Source: Polyodon spathula
Lineage: Eukaryota; Chordata; Actinopteri; Acipenseriformes; Polyodontidae
Length of the DNA: 64,000 nucleotides
Assembly (NCBI RefSeq): GCF_017654505.1
Contig: NC_054537.1
Span: forward strand, 78,964,118-79,028,117
Direction: 5' to 3'
Shown: piece by piece, positions 48,200 through 61,254 of the stretch
Layout: each line of letters begins with the position of its first letter
How positions within the stretch are numbered: position 1 is the first letter of the stretch
Translations under genes and position numbers: made by a program
The notes under the pieces: generated by a model
What the model was told of the DNA's origin: nothing
What the model saw: the letters and a program-made list of their open reading frames with translations, nothing else
Database searches by the model: none

Positions 48200-48830
48200 T
48201 CTGTGGCAGAGTGTTCCGCCCCTTTATGTTTATAAGTGTTTTCTGTTATATGTAGTGTGTTTAATGTTGGTGTTTATGTATAAAATACACAGGATATAAA
48301 TATGAGTTGCAAGCACAAGTGTTTAAAATGTATATTTTGTATTTAGGCACGAGGATTGCACAGCACTTCACGTGTAAGTAAAATAATAATATGTGAGCAC
48401 GGGGAATTGCACTTTTATTAATTCACGTGCAGTTGTACTGAGACTTCAATTGAATGACTGATTAGCAATCGAGTCTCGGTACAGCTGCATAAAAACTGCA
48501 TGTTTTCACCCACTCGGGGTTGTGTGTTCGTGAGTGGAGAATGGAAGAGAGAGGGAAGTTAAAAATAACAATTGCTACAGTGTGCTGGAAGTGCTAGTTT
48601 GTTTTGCCAGGCAGTTTGTTGGGTTCGTCCACTGTCTTGTTTAGTGTTGTCCGTTTTGTTTGTTTGGCCAACGCACCCTTTATTTTCAGTAGCGTGTTTT
48701 GTTTAAACCTTTTTGTTTGTTATTTTTACAATAAAACCCTGGATGCCGTAGCGTCACAGATTCACTGCCCTACCTTTGTTGTTCTGTTCGTCCTTCTTCT
48801 GGTCTGACATCACCCTTACAAAGCCATCCT
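48200..48830 (+). mobile_element. LTR-like repeat, TGTGGCAG subtype
   Basis: Opens CTGTGGCAGAGTG near 48200 and contains CAATAAAACCCTGGATGCCG near 48730, a poly-A signal followed by the GC motif that resembles the inverse motifs at 11360, 12310 and 14575. GT-rich towards its end. No coding frame with a domain. Boundaries are approximate. Confidence 0.45.
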
Positions 48831-49744
48831 GTTAACAGTGTCTTACACTTTATAATTTATTTTTAAAATGATAATTAATAAAAAAAGACTGCATTTAGCT
48901 TTAAACCCCTTGTATAGCCCCACACCTTAACATAGTGGTTGTTAAAAATAACTGTTAAACCGCAAATTGGAACTTGCACAAAGCATTAGAGAGGTCAGTC
49001 TGATTACTTTGTGTTTTTTTTCCTTTCCGGTGTATTTTCTAATTAAAAATGGTTTTGCTTTCAACCTATTTTCATTAATGTTTGCTCCTGTTTGGCAGAA
49101 CAAAGATAATTTAAAAGGGCATGTTCTTCATTACCATAGGAATGACTACATGAATATTTCATTTTGTGCTCCTGAGCAAAAGGGATCAATTGAAAATACC
49201 AGTAGTCAGTTTTTGCAGAAGAGCAGGTGAAGAGCATATCAACACACAAATGGAGCAAAGCAAAATCCTGCTGGTTTTCCATATTTCTAGTTTAGACATT
49301 TCACTTGTTTTATCTCCCAGTTTTCCTATAATCATTTTGGATCAGGGGAAATCAAAAATGTTATTGCCAAATTTATAAATATAACCACTGAATTTATTAT
49401 TCTAATTTATTAGAACAAAAAATCCTTAAACTATGGTATGTTTCAATAATTGTTTTTGTAGGTATAGCCAAACATTCATGCTAATAGTCCCTATTTTGTT
49501 GAGACAGCCAGTATTTATACAGGGAAATTCCTCAGCTCTAGGGCCCTCGCTGACGCGTGTGTACTGCTTTTTGTTCTCTTTAGTGGCTGGTGACCAGCAT
49601 GCACTGTCTAGCAGAGATTGTGTTCCCATGACCAGATCTCAGTTTATTGACCTCTATCATATCCAGACATATTGGAGAAGAGTATGGAGAGCCATTTTAA
49701 CAATTAGTCCTCTATTTCTGTTGCAGGTCGAATTTGTATGTCAA
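48831..49744 (+). other. intron-like sequence, nothing recognised
   Basis: Several 60-100-codon open frames on both strands, none with a domain. The Sushi exon expected next in csmd3 is not here. Confidence 0.5.
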
Positions 49745-50360
49745 TAATTTTATTTCTGATATCAACAAAACATTACTGATATCAATGATATAATTGTTGA
49801 TATAAAAAAAAATGTATTGCATACTAATTAGATGAGAACATCCAGTCTGTACTTCTTTATTTATATAAACTGCATTGTGGGTAATTTGAAAGCGCTAGGC
49901 AGTCCTTTAGTACATCATGGCTAATAGGGAGGTACCTCCTAACAACAGGTTTTAAGGTGCATTTTTTCCTCTATAGCAGGGGCCAGAACAGAACTATCTA
50001 ACAACAATGAAACTTCAGAAAATCTGTCATTTTCAAAGACATATTGTTTTCAATTCTTGATAAATTTTAAATAGCTCAACCAATTTGCTGGAGTTCCTGT
50101 TATCCTACAGATTATAGTTCTTAGAGACTGCTCAATGTCACTTGCGCTTTCAGACATTTTTCAAAAGATGTTATGTGGTACATAGTGCAAGATATATTTT
50201 ATTTAACTGTCATCATCTAATTAATATTACTTCTGTTTTTTATATCAATAAGTCCATTTTGAATACCAGCATTTCTGTTTTTGATATTGATAATTCTATT
50301 TTTGTTATTAAAAACAGAATTGTTAATATCCAAAATAGAATTGCTGATATCTGAAATTGA
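49745..50360. repeat. TGATATC-rich repeat, two clusters
   Basis: Clusters at 49756-49803 and 50240-50355 carry repeated TGATATCA, TTGATATTGATA and TTAATATCC modules separated by AAAACAGAATT or similar. In style it is like the palindrome array at 16722 but with different flanks. Between the clusters is ordinary sequence with GCATTGTGGGTAATTTG. Its relation to the first array is an inference. Confidence 0.5.
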
Positions 50361-50942
50361 GGATTAAACATTAAAACAGTTTGCCATAGAAGCATATTGT
50401 TCCCTCACTGCTGCTCCAGAATGATTTGATGTGTAAGATTATCAGTGAAGTTAGGGAGTTAATGAAACGTGAAGGACTTGAGTAGTTACTACTTTGTTAA
50501 TCAAGCAAAGTTTATTGAGCAACATTTAAATAAAGTCTTCCTGTCAAGTCAGCAAATGAAAATAGGAACGGCATCCATTAGACTCACTTGTTGAGAAAGC
50601 AAAACGTGTGACAGATAAAAAAAATCTTTAATCTGGAGCACTAACTTATTCAAAAGGTAATATGTTTCATTATGACTATTTTTATTACCATGATGGCCAT
50701 GTTGTGTTTATTTAAGGTAATTAAACAGGTTGTATATTCGATTACTTGAATGTGAATGTTTGCGTGTATGTGTGTTTTTATGTATGTAACCCACAACATC
50801 CACGCTGTTGTCCCACTGAACAGTTTCCAAATGTTAGAAAGTATGTCCGCAGGACAGCTGATAAATCTGTTGCAAAGTCTCCTTTAACAAATAAAATAGC
50901 TTCAACAGATGAGGTCAAAGAGTCTCCAAGAAGTTGATAAGT

Positions 50943-51867
50943 AAGAACATAAGAACATAAGAACATAAGAAAGTTTACAAACGAGAGGAGGCCATTCGGC
51001 CCATCTTGCTTGTTTGGTTGTTAGTAGCTTATTGATCCCAAAATCTCATCAAGCAGTTTCTTGAAGGATCCCAGGGTGTCAGCTTCAACAACATTACTGG
51101 GGAGTTGATTCCAGACCCTCACAATTCTCTGTGTAAAAAAGTGTCTCCTATTTTCTGTTCTGAATGCCCCTTTTTCTAAACTCCATTTGTGACCCCTGGT
51201 CCTTGTTTCTTTTTTTCAGGCTGAAAAAGTCCCTTGGGTCGACATTGTCAATACCTTTTAGAATTTTGAATGCTTGAATTAGGTCGCCACGTAGTCTTCT
51301 TTGTTCAAGACTGAACAGATTCAATTCTTTTAGCCTGTCTGCATATGACATGCCTTTTAAGCCCGGAATAATTCTGGTCTCTCTTCTTTGCACTCTTTCT
51401 AGAGCAACAATATCTTTTTTGCAGCGAGGTGACCAGAACTGAACACAATATTCAAGATGAGGTCTTACAAATGCATTGTACAGTTTTAAACATTACTTCC
51501 CTTGATTTAAATTCAACACTTTTCACAATGTATCCGAGCATCTTGTTGGCCTTTTTTATAGCTTCCCCACATTGTCTAGATGAAGACATTTCTGAGTCAA
51601 CAAAAACTCCTAGGTCTTTTTCATAGATTCCTTCTCCATTTTCAGTATCTCCCATATGATATTTATACTGTACATTTTTATTTCCTGCGTGCAGTACCTT
51701 ACACTTTTCTCTATTAAATGTTATTTGCCATGTGTCTGCCCAGTTTTGAATCTTGTCTAGATCATTTTGAATGACCTTTGCTGCTGCAACAGTGTTTGCC
51801 ACTCCTCCTACTTTTGTGTCGTCTGCAAATTTAACATTTTTGCTTACTATACCAGAATCTAAATCAT
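50943..51867 (-). mobile_element. CR1-like non-LTR retrotransposon, inverted and 5' truncated
   Basis: Closely related to 19958-21113, in the opposite orientation. At 50943 it starts with AAGAACATAAG repeats (the inverse of the TTCTTATG tail) and GGCCATTCGGCCCATC. The minus-strand protein has [55 protein letters not shown] and [20 protein letters not shown]. It breaks off at 51867, just before the IYINDL block. Frames are broken near 51450 and 51150. Confidence 0.92.
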
Positions 51868-52640
51868 GAATGCAGGTCGATCACTTCCTATCACTTATTA
51901 CAATACAAACTTATTGTTGTCTGTCCACCCATCGCCATTCACCCCCCCCCCTGGGGTTGACTTCCTCTGGGCGTGTGTGGGTGCGGGTTTTTTTTTTTTT
52001 TTTTTTCGTTTTCTGGGTTTTTTTGCCCCGTGCACGACCGCTGGTGCGCTGTTTTATTTAAGAACAAAAAATAAATAAAATATTCAAACAAAAAGACACT
52101 GCAAAAATGAAGGTTGAATAAAACAAATAACAGACACAAATAGGTCAGGCTGGGCAGTTGCCTTCAATGATCCTATATTAGTTTTGTTTTTAAATTTCTC
52201 TCTCATCTCGCTCTCCCTTTCCTCCTCTGAACACCCACCACGAGAGCAGGGAGATCACCGAGCTTATCCGTCAGCTGGTTCCCAAGATTGTTCCCGATCA
52301 TTAATAAGCTCAATGCCGGATGCCGGTGTTAGACCCGTACTGATCAAATTTCCATAAGTACGTGATCGAGCTGTCGGTGTAGTAATGGTGTTACCAAATT
52401 AATTAGTACCTAACCCGAAGGAGTTTTGGTTATGAGTTTTGAATCCCGGAGGCGAAGTAAATACGTTTTATTAAACACTTCACTGTTATTGTTTGTTTTG
52501 CGTGCCAGATCGTGCGTAGTATTGATATATATATATATTATTTCTTAGTATTATGTATTTATGGTCACAGCCGGGCCGGAGGGTGACGAGAACCCCTCCA
52601 CCCCCCCCCCTGTTTTAAAAATAAACACGTATCGAATACA
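51868..52640. other. GC-variable repeat-like sequence, unclassified
   Basis: Contains a C run (51942-51952), a T run (51990-52005), AATAAATAAAAT and, near 52600, another C run with TTAAAAATAAACACG. The style resembles the LTR-like repeats elsewhere in the window, but I cannot align it to one. Confidence 0.35.
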
Positions 52641-52669
52641 GTTCAAGAGAGCTTCCTACTCGCCCCTAT

Positions 52670-52850
52670 AACATGTATATATATTATATAATTATATATA
52701 TTATATATATATATATAGTCATATATATAATGTATGAGTATATAAGCACACCACATCAATTAGTTTATAGATATATATATATATATATATACTATATATA
52801 TATATATATAGTAATATATATTAGTATAGATAATAATATAAACATAAGGT
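52670..52850. repeat. broken (TA)n tracts
   Basis: Several TA runs at 52676-52740 and 52770-52845 with short interruptions. Confidence 0.9.
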
Positions 52851-53269
52851 TCATGTGGTCTGTGAGCCTTGCTCCTCGTGTAGGACTACGTGCTTGAGTA
52901 GCCACTCTTAGCTGCATTCAGTCAATTCGGTCTTTTCCTAACTTTTTGAGGCTAGTAATTGTGCTACATTTTAGCGGACATAATTTTGTAGAGCCAAATG
53001 TGAAAGCAATTTTTTATTTTTTTTAAATGTGATGTGCTCTGCTTGGCTTCTGTTGTGACGACACTTTTATGGTTGCCAAACCGATAAATAGTCCATGTGA
53101 CCATGAACACAAAGTTAAGCCTGCTTTCGAGTTAAACTGATACTCATATGTCTCTCTAAAAAATAGATGTCTATACGAGAGGTGTTGCCAAAAAGTTTAA
53201 AAAAATGTCATTAGTCATTTGTATCTTAGGAGTCTGTGGACACCCGTACCGACTTTTTTTTTCCCCCTC

Positions 53270-53520
53270 CTTCTTTCGCTTGTCAGGCTATGGTAACTAA
53301 GAAGGGGACTCAAAGGCAGAGAATGCAAATTTGTAAGCACTGGTGCACACATTTAATAATAATAATAATAAATAAAACAAAACACTAAACAGTAAACAGA
53401 ACAAAACCACATTTAACAACCAAAATAGCACAAGGGCCAAAACAAAAGGACTATACCAAACAATCACGGACGCACAAAAACAGACAAGACGAGACAGCAC
53501 AGAACACCTAGGATCATCTT
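53270..53520 (-). mobile_element. LTR-like fragment, inverted
   Basis: On the minus strand, TTGTTTGG, TTTGTTCTGTTTACTG and GTTTTATTTATTATT resemble the GT-rich end of the repeat at 48200-48830. An (ATA)n run is at 53355-53372. Weakly supported. Confidence 0.3.
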
Positions 53521-54389
53521 AAACACCTGTGGATGGAGCCTTAATGAATTATTTAATCACTTATTCAATTCACAAAAGAGGCAAACATTATAAACATTAA
53601 AATTGGTGAATGTATCTCACACTCTTTTCCATGCTGTCCCGTTGGAATACTTTTTTAAATAAATATTTCTCCAGAAAAAAGAAATACTTAAAAAATACAA
53701 ACCATTCTAAAGATTTTTCACTTATTTTCTTTAAGATCTCAATCTCCCAGAAACTAGATCCATTGGCTCACACTCAAGTACCAATCATTGCTTTTCCCAT
53801 GAATGATGTATTTTCAATACCAGCCTAATTGCTTTGTGCACCTTAATGAAGCTGACCAGTATTGAAGTATCTGCAATGAATAAATAAATATTTTTCTCCA
53901 ATGACTTTGATAAATTACTATTACAAATTAAAATGATCCTTTGCCATAATGTGTGGGTTTCTCACATAGAAAAAACTGACCAACGAAATTATAGCACTAT
54001 TGATTTACTGGAATTATTTAATTAGAACCATGTATATTGAAGAGCAATAGAATGGGTCTGAAATATCACAGATAGCAGCATTCCCTGGAATGTACATTAA
54101 AGATTACTGTTGAAAGAGAAATAAAATTGTATAGTGTCAAATATGCTAGCATCATTTGTATTTCCATCACTACACAACCCTCTTATTTCACATGTTTGGG
54201 ATTCAAGGCGTGGTCTTGTCAATGCAACTTGTTTGATAAACGAGAACCAAATCAAAAAAGACCGGCCAAGCTTTTGGTCAAATATATTAACCTGAACACA
54301 AAAAGAGGTCTCTATTATTCATTTAGTTGCAATTGATATACACTATTTATACATGCTGGTAATGCAAAATTAAGTTTGAGATTATATTT
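53521..54389 (+). other. sequence up to the assembly gap, nothing recognised
   Basis: AT-rich, no exon or repeat identified. It does not match the sequence that resumes after the gap. Confidence 0.55.
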
Positions 54390-54889
54390 NNNNNNNNNNN
54401 NNNNNNNNNNNNNNNNNNNNNNNNNNNNNNNNNNNNNNNNNNNNNNNNNNNNNNNNNNNNNNNNNNNNNNNNNNNNNNNNNNNNNNNNNNNNNNNNNNNN
54501 NNNNNNNNNNNNNNNNNNNNNNNNNNNNNNNNNNNNNNNNNNNNNNNNNNNNNNNNNNNNNNNNNNNNNNNNNNNNNNNNNNNNNNNNNNNNNNNNNNNN
54601 NNNNNNNNNNNNNNNNNNNNNNNNNNNNNNNNNNNNNNNNNNNNNNNNNNNNNNNNNNNNNNNNNNNNNNNNNNNNNNNNNNNNNNNNNNNNNNNNNNNN
54701 NNNNNNNNNNNNNNNNNNNNNNNNNNNNNNNNNNNNNNNNNNNNNNNNNNNNNNNNNNNNNNNNNNNNNNNNNNNNNNNNNNNNNNNNNNNNNNNNNNNN
54801 NNNNNNNNNNNNNNNNNNNNNNNNNNNNNNNNNNNNNNNNNNNNNNNNNNNNNNNNNNNNNNNNNNNNNNNNNNNNNNNNNNNNNNNNN
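54390..54889. other. assembly gap, 500 N
   Basis: Exactly 500 unknown bases. A round number is typical of a scaffolding join of unknown true size. The right flank restarts in csmd3 sequence already seen 28 kb upstream, so the join order is questionable. Confidence 0.98.
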
Positions 54890-56416
54890 AAGATTCTGAT
54901 TTTGTAATTGTAGACTACAATAAGTGAAAAGATATACCAGGCTCCATTTCTATATCAACTGCTAAATGAATTACAAAATCCACTTAAGTGCTAAAGCTAA
55001 CCCTCCAGTAAAAACGCTTTGGGCATTTCAATTAATTATGAGCAGTGCATTATTTTAAATTATTCTTGCAGAGTTCAGCATCAGTCAACAGACACAGTTA
55101 TAGTTGGTGCATAATTTTAAGAAATGAATGTCTTGTTTAAATGTGGAAGCATAGTCATTCATATGTAATCTAAATCTTTTTTTTAAGATATATGAGATTG
55201 GAGACAGTATTTTTCACTCATAAACAAACAGTGGAAACATATTTACATGTTGGTTTACACGACGACTGAATTTCCATACATTTATTGAAATTGAATATAA
55301 ATGTGTGTTTTATATTTACTCTCCTTGTCCTGCACATAGACAAGCTTGTTGAAATGTGCTACCAAATAATCAAGTACCAGCAATCCCCCATGTCAAATCT
55401 GGTTAAGGCAAACTAGCCTCAAGTAATACATTAAAGACGAACAGATTTAGGTGAGATTGAGTTCTAATTGGACAATACCTGTAATAAATTATACTAGATT
55501 AAAGGAGGACCTTAATTGCGTATTTGTTGTTACACCAGCTTTTTATGTCTCAACAAAGTATAGATGAACTCACTTGATATAATGATTGCAGTTCAGTCAT
55601 AATTTGTGATATAAAGCGGGTCATGATATACCGAGTTTCACGTTTGCTTAAGACAGCGCATTCGAGTGCGAGAAAAAAAGAAAGAAAACTAACAGTGAAT
55701 TAAAGAGCAGTGTTTTAATACTGTACATTTAGCCTTTCTTTACATTTAAACAAATGCATATAGTTTACTACAGGACAAATACATTTTGTATCATTAACTG
55801 GAACAAAACAGTTTGTGTCATCTAAAAAAGGCAGGAATTGTCGACAGATGAAAGCAATAATTAGGTGTTGCACTTGGTGGGTTTTTTTGTGACTAAAATT
55901 GACCATGTTAAAAAAGAAACCTTTGGTGACTGGTGTTTTGTAACTGAACTGTATCCCGTTAAGACCGCCAATGACAGGCTGCACAAAATATCAGTTTATC
56001 AGCCAAGATGATTATTGGTTGTTAGTTGCGTTGGAAATTAATTATATCCTGTGGTTTAAAGCTTAGTAAAGCAGCATTTGCCAAGCAGCAACTGACGTGA
56101 CAATAAGTGGGTTTGTGAGATGATACTAAGATAGATCATTTCTCAAAGAACCTATGGTGCATGGAAGGAGGTTTTTGAAAAATCGTGTTAATAAACGGGG
56201 CATGATATTAAGTGCGGTGATTTAAAACGTGTTCATCTGTAATTACAAAAAACAGAACAGACTGAAGGACCACCATTGACTTCTGGGATAATAGAATTCA
56301 AAGATGAGTAAATAAAATTTAGTTCCCAACAGAGCAAAGTTTGTAGTGCTTAACAAGGTGACAGTTTTGGCTGGTTCATACAATACCGAAACATGGCTAC
56401 ATATATAAATATGATT

Positions 56417-57560
56417 TAAAACATAAATTTGTATAGCGCTTTCTATACAAACGTATTGCAAAGCACTGTACAGTACATAGCAGAAAAAAAGAACAAACTA
56501 CAATATCTTTCTATAACATGTCACACATACAACTGCCACAGTCAGACCATTAAATAACAGTAAACACATAATAAACAAAGCAGCAATTTTAAAGTTACAT
56601 TAAAACCCACTAAGAAAGCCATTTTGTAAAAGTGTGTTTTTAGTCTTGACTTGAAAATTGTAATGGTCCCAGCTTCCCTGATAACTGACTGTTTACTCCG
56701 GCTTTCCTTAATTTAGGAGCGCTATAAGAAAAAGCCCTCCCTCCCGTTGTTGATTTTTAGTTGACCCTAGGAATAACCAGCAGCCCCGCATCCTGAGATC
56801 TCAGAGTGTGGTTTGGAAGATAAAGGGTCAGTAACTCCTACAAATAACTAGGTGCTAATCCATTAAGGGCTTTATAAATTAAGGCGTTTCAGAAATTTTA
56901 GAAGGCCCAAAACAGGGTTAATATGTTCACTTTTCCTGGTTTTAGTCAGATTTCTAGCGGCAGTATTTTGAACAAGCTGCAAGCGGGCTACCACATGTTT
57001 TGGGACACCAAACAAAAGTACATTACAATAATCGGTTCTAGATGAAACAAAGGCATGTATTAGTCTCTCGGCATCAGATACAGAAATAATTGGTGTAAGT
57101 TTGGCTGTATTTCTCAAATGGTAAAAAGATACTTTAGTAACTTCCCTAATGATGAGATCAAAGTATCAAAGATGACTTCCAAACTTTTAATTTCTAGTTT
57201 AAGTTTTGATGACAGACTGCAAGTGTCGAGTTCATGTAATCCCACATTTCCATGTAGCTGTTTTTTTGATCCCACTAGCATAACCTCTGTTTTACCTGTA
57301 TTCAACATTAGACAATTCTGTGATATCCAATGCTTGATGTCTATAAGGCAAGTAACTAATAATTTCTGGTTTTAGGGACAAATTTAGCTGGGTATCATTA
57401 GCATAGCAATGGAAGTTCACTCTGTGTCTGAGGATAATGTTTTGAGGAATACTGGCAAAGCTGTCATTGCTTTGCGCATATAGAACGGGTGAACTAGGTG
57501 TGGTTAAAATGGCGATATTTAACCATCCTGTATTTGGCAAATATCTCAAATCCACCAAAG
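56417..57560 (-). mobile_element. L2-like retrotransposon, second copy
   Basis: Same insertion at the same intron position as 28420-29545. Unlike the exons, it has scattered patches of strong divergence from the first copy (about 56635-56760, 56815-56905 and 57120-57265), separated by identical stretches. The YANDTQ substitution is shared. Confidence 0.88.
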
Positions 57561-58045
57561 TATTCCCTTATAAAAGGTAAAGCATATTAAAAAAACATTG
57601 CAAATAATGGTAACCATGGTAGTTGCATAGTATAACCATGGCAAAACTGCAAAGATATTGTGCAAAATTACTGTGATAGCACTTTTTTCACCCCCTAAAA
57701 GAATAAAAGACCCATTGGTGTTACAAAGCTATAAATAGCTACATTTATGTGATATTAAGTATTCTTAAATTGTTTATTTCTAGTTTTATTACATTAACAG
57801 GTGGCACTTCCAAAAAGCTTGATGTATTTCCCCCATTGTGCTTTAATCCTGTATTTACTGTACCATGACCTCAGTACAAGTGCAAAGCAAGTATGTCTTT
57901 GGTCATAAAATAGTGTATACATTATATTTGCAGTATGTAAGTTGAATAATGCAATATGTTGTCTAATTGTGCAGGTGCCATTGTTTTTCTAACTACACAG
58001 AAAATTACACCTTCAAATATAAAGCTCAATGTTCTCTGCTCTAAG

Positions 58046-58164
58046 CGATAGGTTTAGACTCCTGCCCAGAGCCACAGACACCAAACAGCGCAATAAAAGT
58101 CGATGATAGATATATGGTTGGAGACGTGGTGACTTTTCAGTGTGATCAAGGCTATTCTCTTGAG
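58046..58164 (+). CDS. csmd3: csmd3 exon, second copy: Sushi 11, part a
   Basis: Identical to 30031-30149, including both in-frame acceptor AGs and the GTAAGA donor. It is the first exon after the 500-N gap and is most likely the other haplotype of the same exon. Confidence 0.88.
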
Positions 58165-58425
58165 GTAAGAAATCCCTATAAATATTCATATAGCTGTGGG
58201 GTGATGAATAGACCCACTTATTTACATTAGTACACACACTACAAATACAGATAAATCAGTTTTTGACGAGTCAGGTTTAAAATTGTAAGATCACCAGTTT
58301 AGATCATTAAAACAGACCCCAGTGTCAAACACAAAGAGTAATATAACAATGATAAGTCATGTTCGCTAAAGTACTACAGTTCTATTTTCCTTTAGATGTC
58401 AGTGTTACATTTAGAGGATTTCTAA

Positions 58426-58545
<120 letters not shown>

Positions 58546-59039
58546 TAAATTGTATTTTTGCAAAACTATTAAAAAAGTTACACTCTTTAAGCATTAACAG
58601 TCTAAAAACAAGTTTGGATTAGTTCACTTCACCAAATATATTAGCAAAAAATTAATCACAACTAAAAGGGCAACATTTTGCACTTGTGTCCCATAGACTA
58701 GGAATAACAGATTATTGAATTTGATATTTTGAAAGCAGCGCAACTAACTGTACTTTATGTTTGATGGATAAGTAGCAAAGTCATAGGGGTGAGCAACTAT
58801 TTGTTAATGTCTTCTTTTGCAGCTTAATTTAAACTAAAATGCAGCATAATAATCTGTACTCTGGGTTTCTGAGTTTTGTTACACCTAAATTGCTTTACTG
58901 TAAGATCAAGAGATTTTTTATCTTTGATATGAAATGACAGGGAATAGAAAGGGACATCAAACAACACTGAAAAAGACAGTTATTTAAAATATCAAGTATA
59001 TATAAAAAGTATATATTATATTATCTATATTATATCTAT

Positions 59040-59093
<54 letters not shown>

Positions 59094-59168
59094 TAGGATA
59101 TATATATAATAAGAAAGAAAAAAAACATGATAGACCTTATCCGTACTGGTTAAAAGTGTAAATAATAA

Positions 59169-59417
<249 letters not shown>

Positions 59418-60162
59418 TAGTTTATTTGTAAGTCAAGGGTACCTTTGATCAGGAGTTTCCTTAAAGTCAGATCCTGACCAAGGACTCCCATCCAATGAAT
59501 CCATAAAAATGTGAAATTTGGTTTTCTTTACAACTATGTTGAATAATGGTACATACTGTCAGCATGAAATTAAGATTATAAATGTATGTGAAAGGGTTAC
59601 AATCTAAATAACAACAAGCTCCTGGGAAACATAGCTTTGGCAGGAGAGGGTCATTCGGGAGACTTCTCCGTATGTGCTGTGGTTCCCCTGAAACAATCTC
59701 TAAGCCCCCCCACCCCCCACCCCCCCCATGGGACCTCAGTTAGAAACGATTGCTTTATGTCCTATGCTCTATCCAGTCTATTAATGGGGATCCAATAGAC
59801 ATTTACAACATTTCATTTCTGGTGGGTGATTTAATTGTATGCCAAGGGATACAATTAAAGCACATACACAGTATTAAAGAGCACATAAGGACCTTTTTAT
59901 TTTATTATGTTACATGTTCCTATGTGTTGCTACAACTGTTTACGTGAGGTGTGTGTATTGTTTAGTTTTTTTTTAATATATTTTTCATTTTGACCACTTT
60001 TTTTTAAATGTTCAAATTGCATTCCCTGCCTCGAGATGGCTTCACATGTACCTGCATGGACCTCTCAGAACTACATTTCCCATCATCCTCCTGCTCACAT
60101 GTGTAACTGAGATAGATTTACCAGTGATCAGTAGGATGATGGGAAATGTATGCTTTGAAGAC

Positions 60163-60235
<73 letters not shown>

Positions 60236-60513
60236 ACATTGTCTACCTGTGATGTATTATTAGCAGTACTGTTAGTCGTTGTAGTAGTAGTCATAGTAAC
60301 AGTCTTAGTCGTAGTGTATTTGAACATGTTATTATTATGTGCCAGTATATAATATTGACATGTTAACAGTATTTGAAATGGCTTGAACTTGAATATGTCA
60401 CATTGCAGTACAATATTACATTTTGGTTATGTGTAGGGGCGTTTTCATGTAAAATTGTTTAGTTTATGTGTGGCTCATAACATTTTCTCATATATATTTC
60501 ATATTACTTACAG

Positions 60514-60723
60514 GTATTCAACTGCAGTTTGTCAATTTTTCCACTGAGTTAATCCACGATTATTTAGAAGTGCGGAGCGGATCTATAGAGACTGGTACTG
60601 TAATTGGCAGATTTAGTGGCACTCAAGTACCAGCCTCACTCTTCAGCACCACCCATGAGACGAGTTTGTATTTCCATAGTGACACTTCCCAGAACAAGCC
60701 AGGGTTTCATATTACATATCAGG
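60514..60723 (+). CDS. csmd3: csmd3 exon, second copy: CUB12, part b
   Basis: Copy of 32482-32691, 210 bases, same splice sites and same protein. The upstream (ATT)n microsatellite is longer and uninterrupted here. Confidence 0.88.
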
Positions 60724-61065
60724 GTAAGTACTACAGTAAATTAAGTGATCTGCACTTATTCTGTTGCTGATAGTGAAGTTAGAGGCCTAATATAAACTCA
60801 CAAGAGGCAGGGCATGAGCTGCCTATATAGTATCCTAGAAATATATTGTATATATGTATGTTGTCTTTAATGTGTTGTGTTATGTAATATATTGTTTTTA
60901 ATGTGTTGTAGCAGTTTTCCACATGTTTCAACATTTATTTTTTTTAAGCTGAATTATGCATACTTGGATTTTATATTCTGATATCACCCAAGGCATCATA
61001 TTTAAATAACTTTAATAGAAATATAACAAACAATACAGCAGTATTATTCACATTTGATTATATAG

Positions 61066-61254
61066 CCTATCAGTTGCAAAGCTGCCCTGATCCCCGTCCT
61101 TTCCGGAATGGCTTTTTGATTGGGAATGATTTCAGCGTGGGACAAACTGTTACTTTTGAGTGTTTTCATGGTTACACTTTGATTGGAGAGGCAGCGCTAA
61201 CATGCCTCCATGGTTTAAGTCGGAATTGGAACTACCCTGTGCCTAGATGTGAAG
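61066..61254 (+). CDS. csmd3: csmd3 exon, second copy: Sushi 12
   Basis: Copy of 33034-33222, 189 bases with the same four cysteines and splice sites. Confidence 0.88.

Noticed and set aside
54376..54927. A 183-residue open frame over the gap
   Set aside because: It consists almost entirely of unknown bases.
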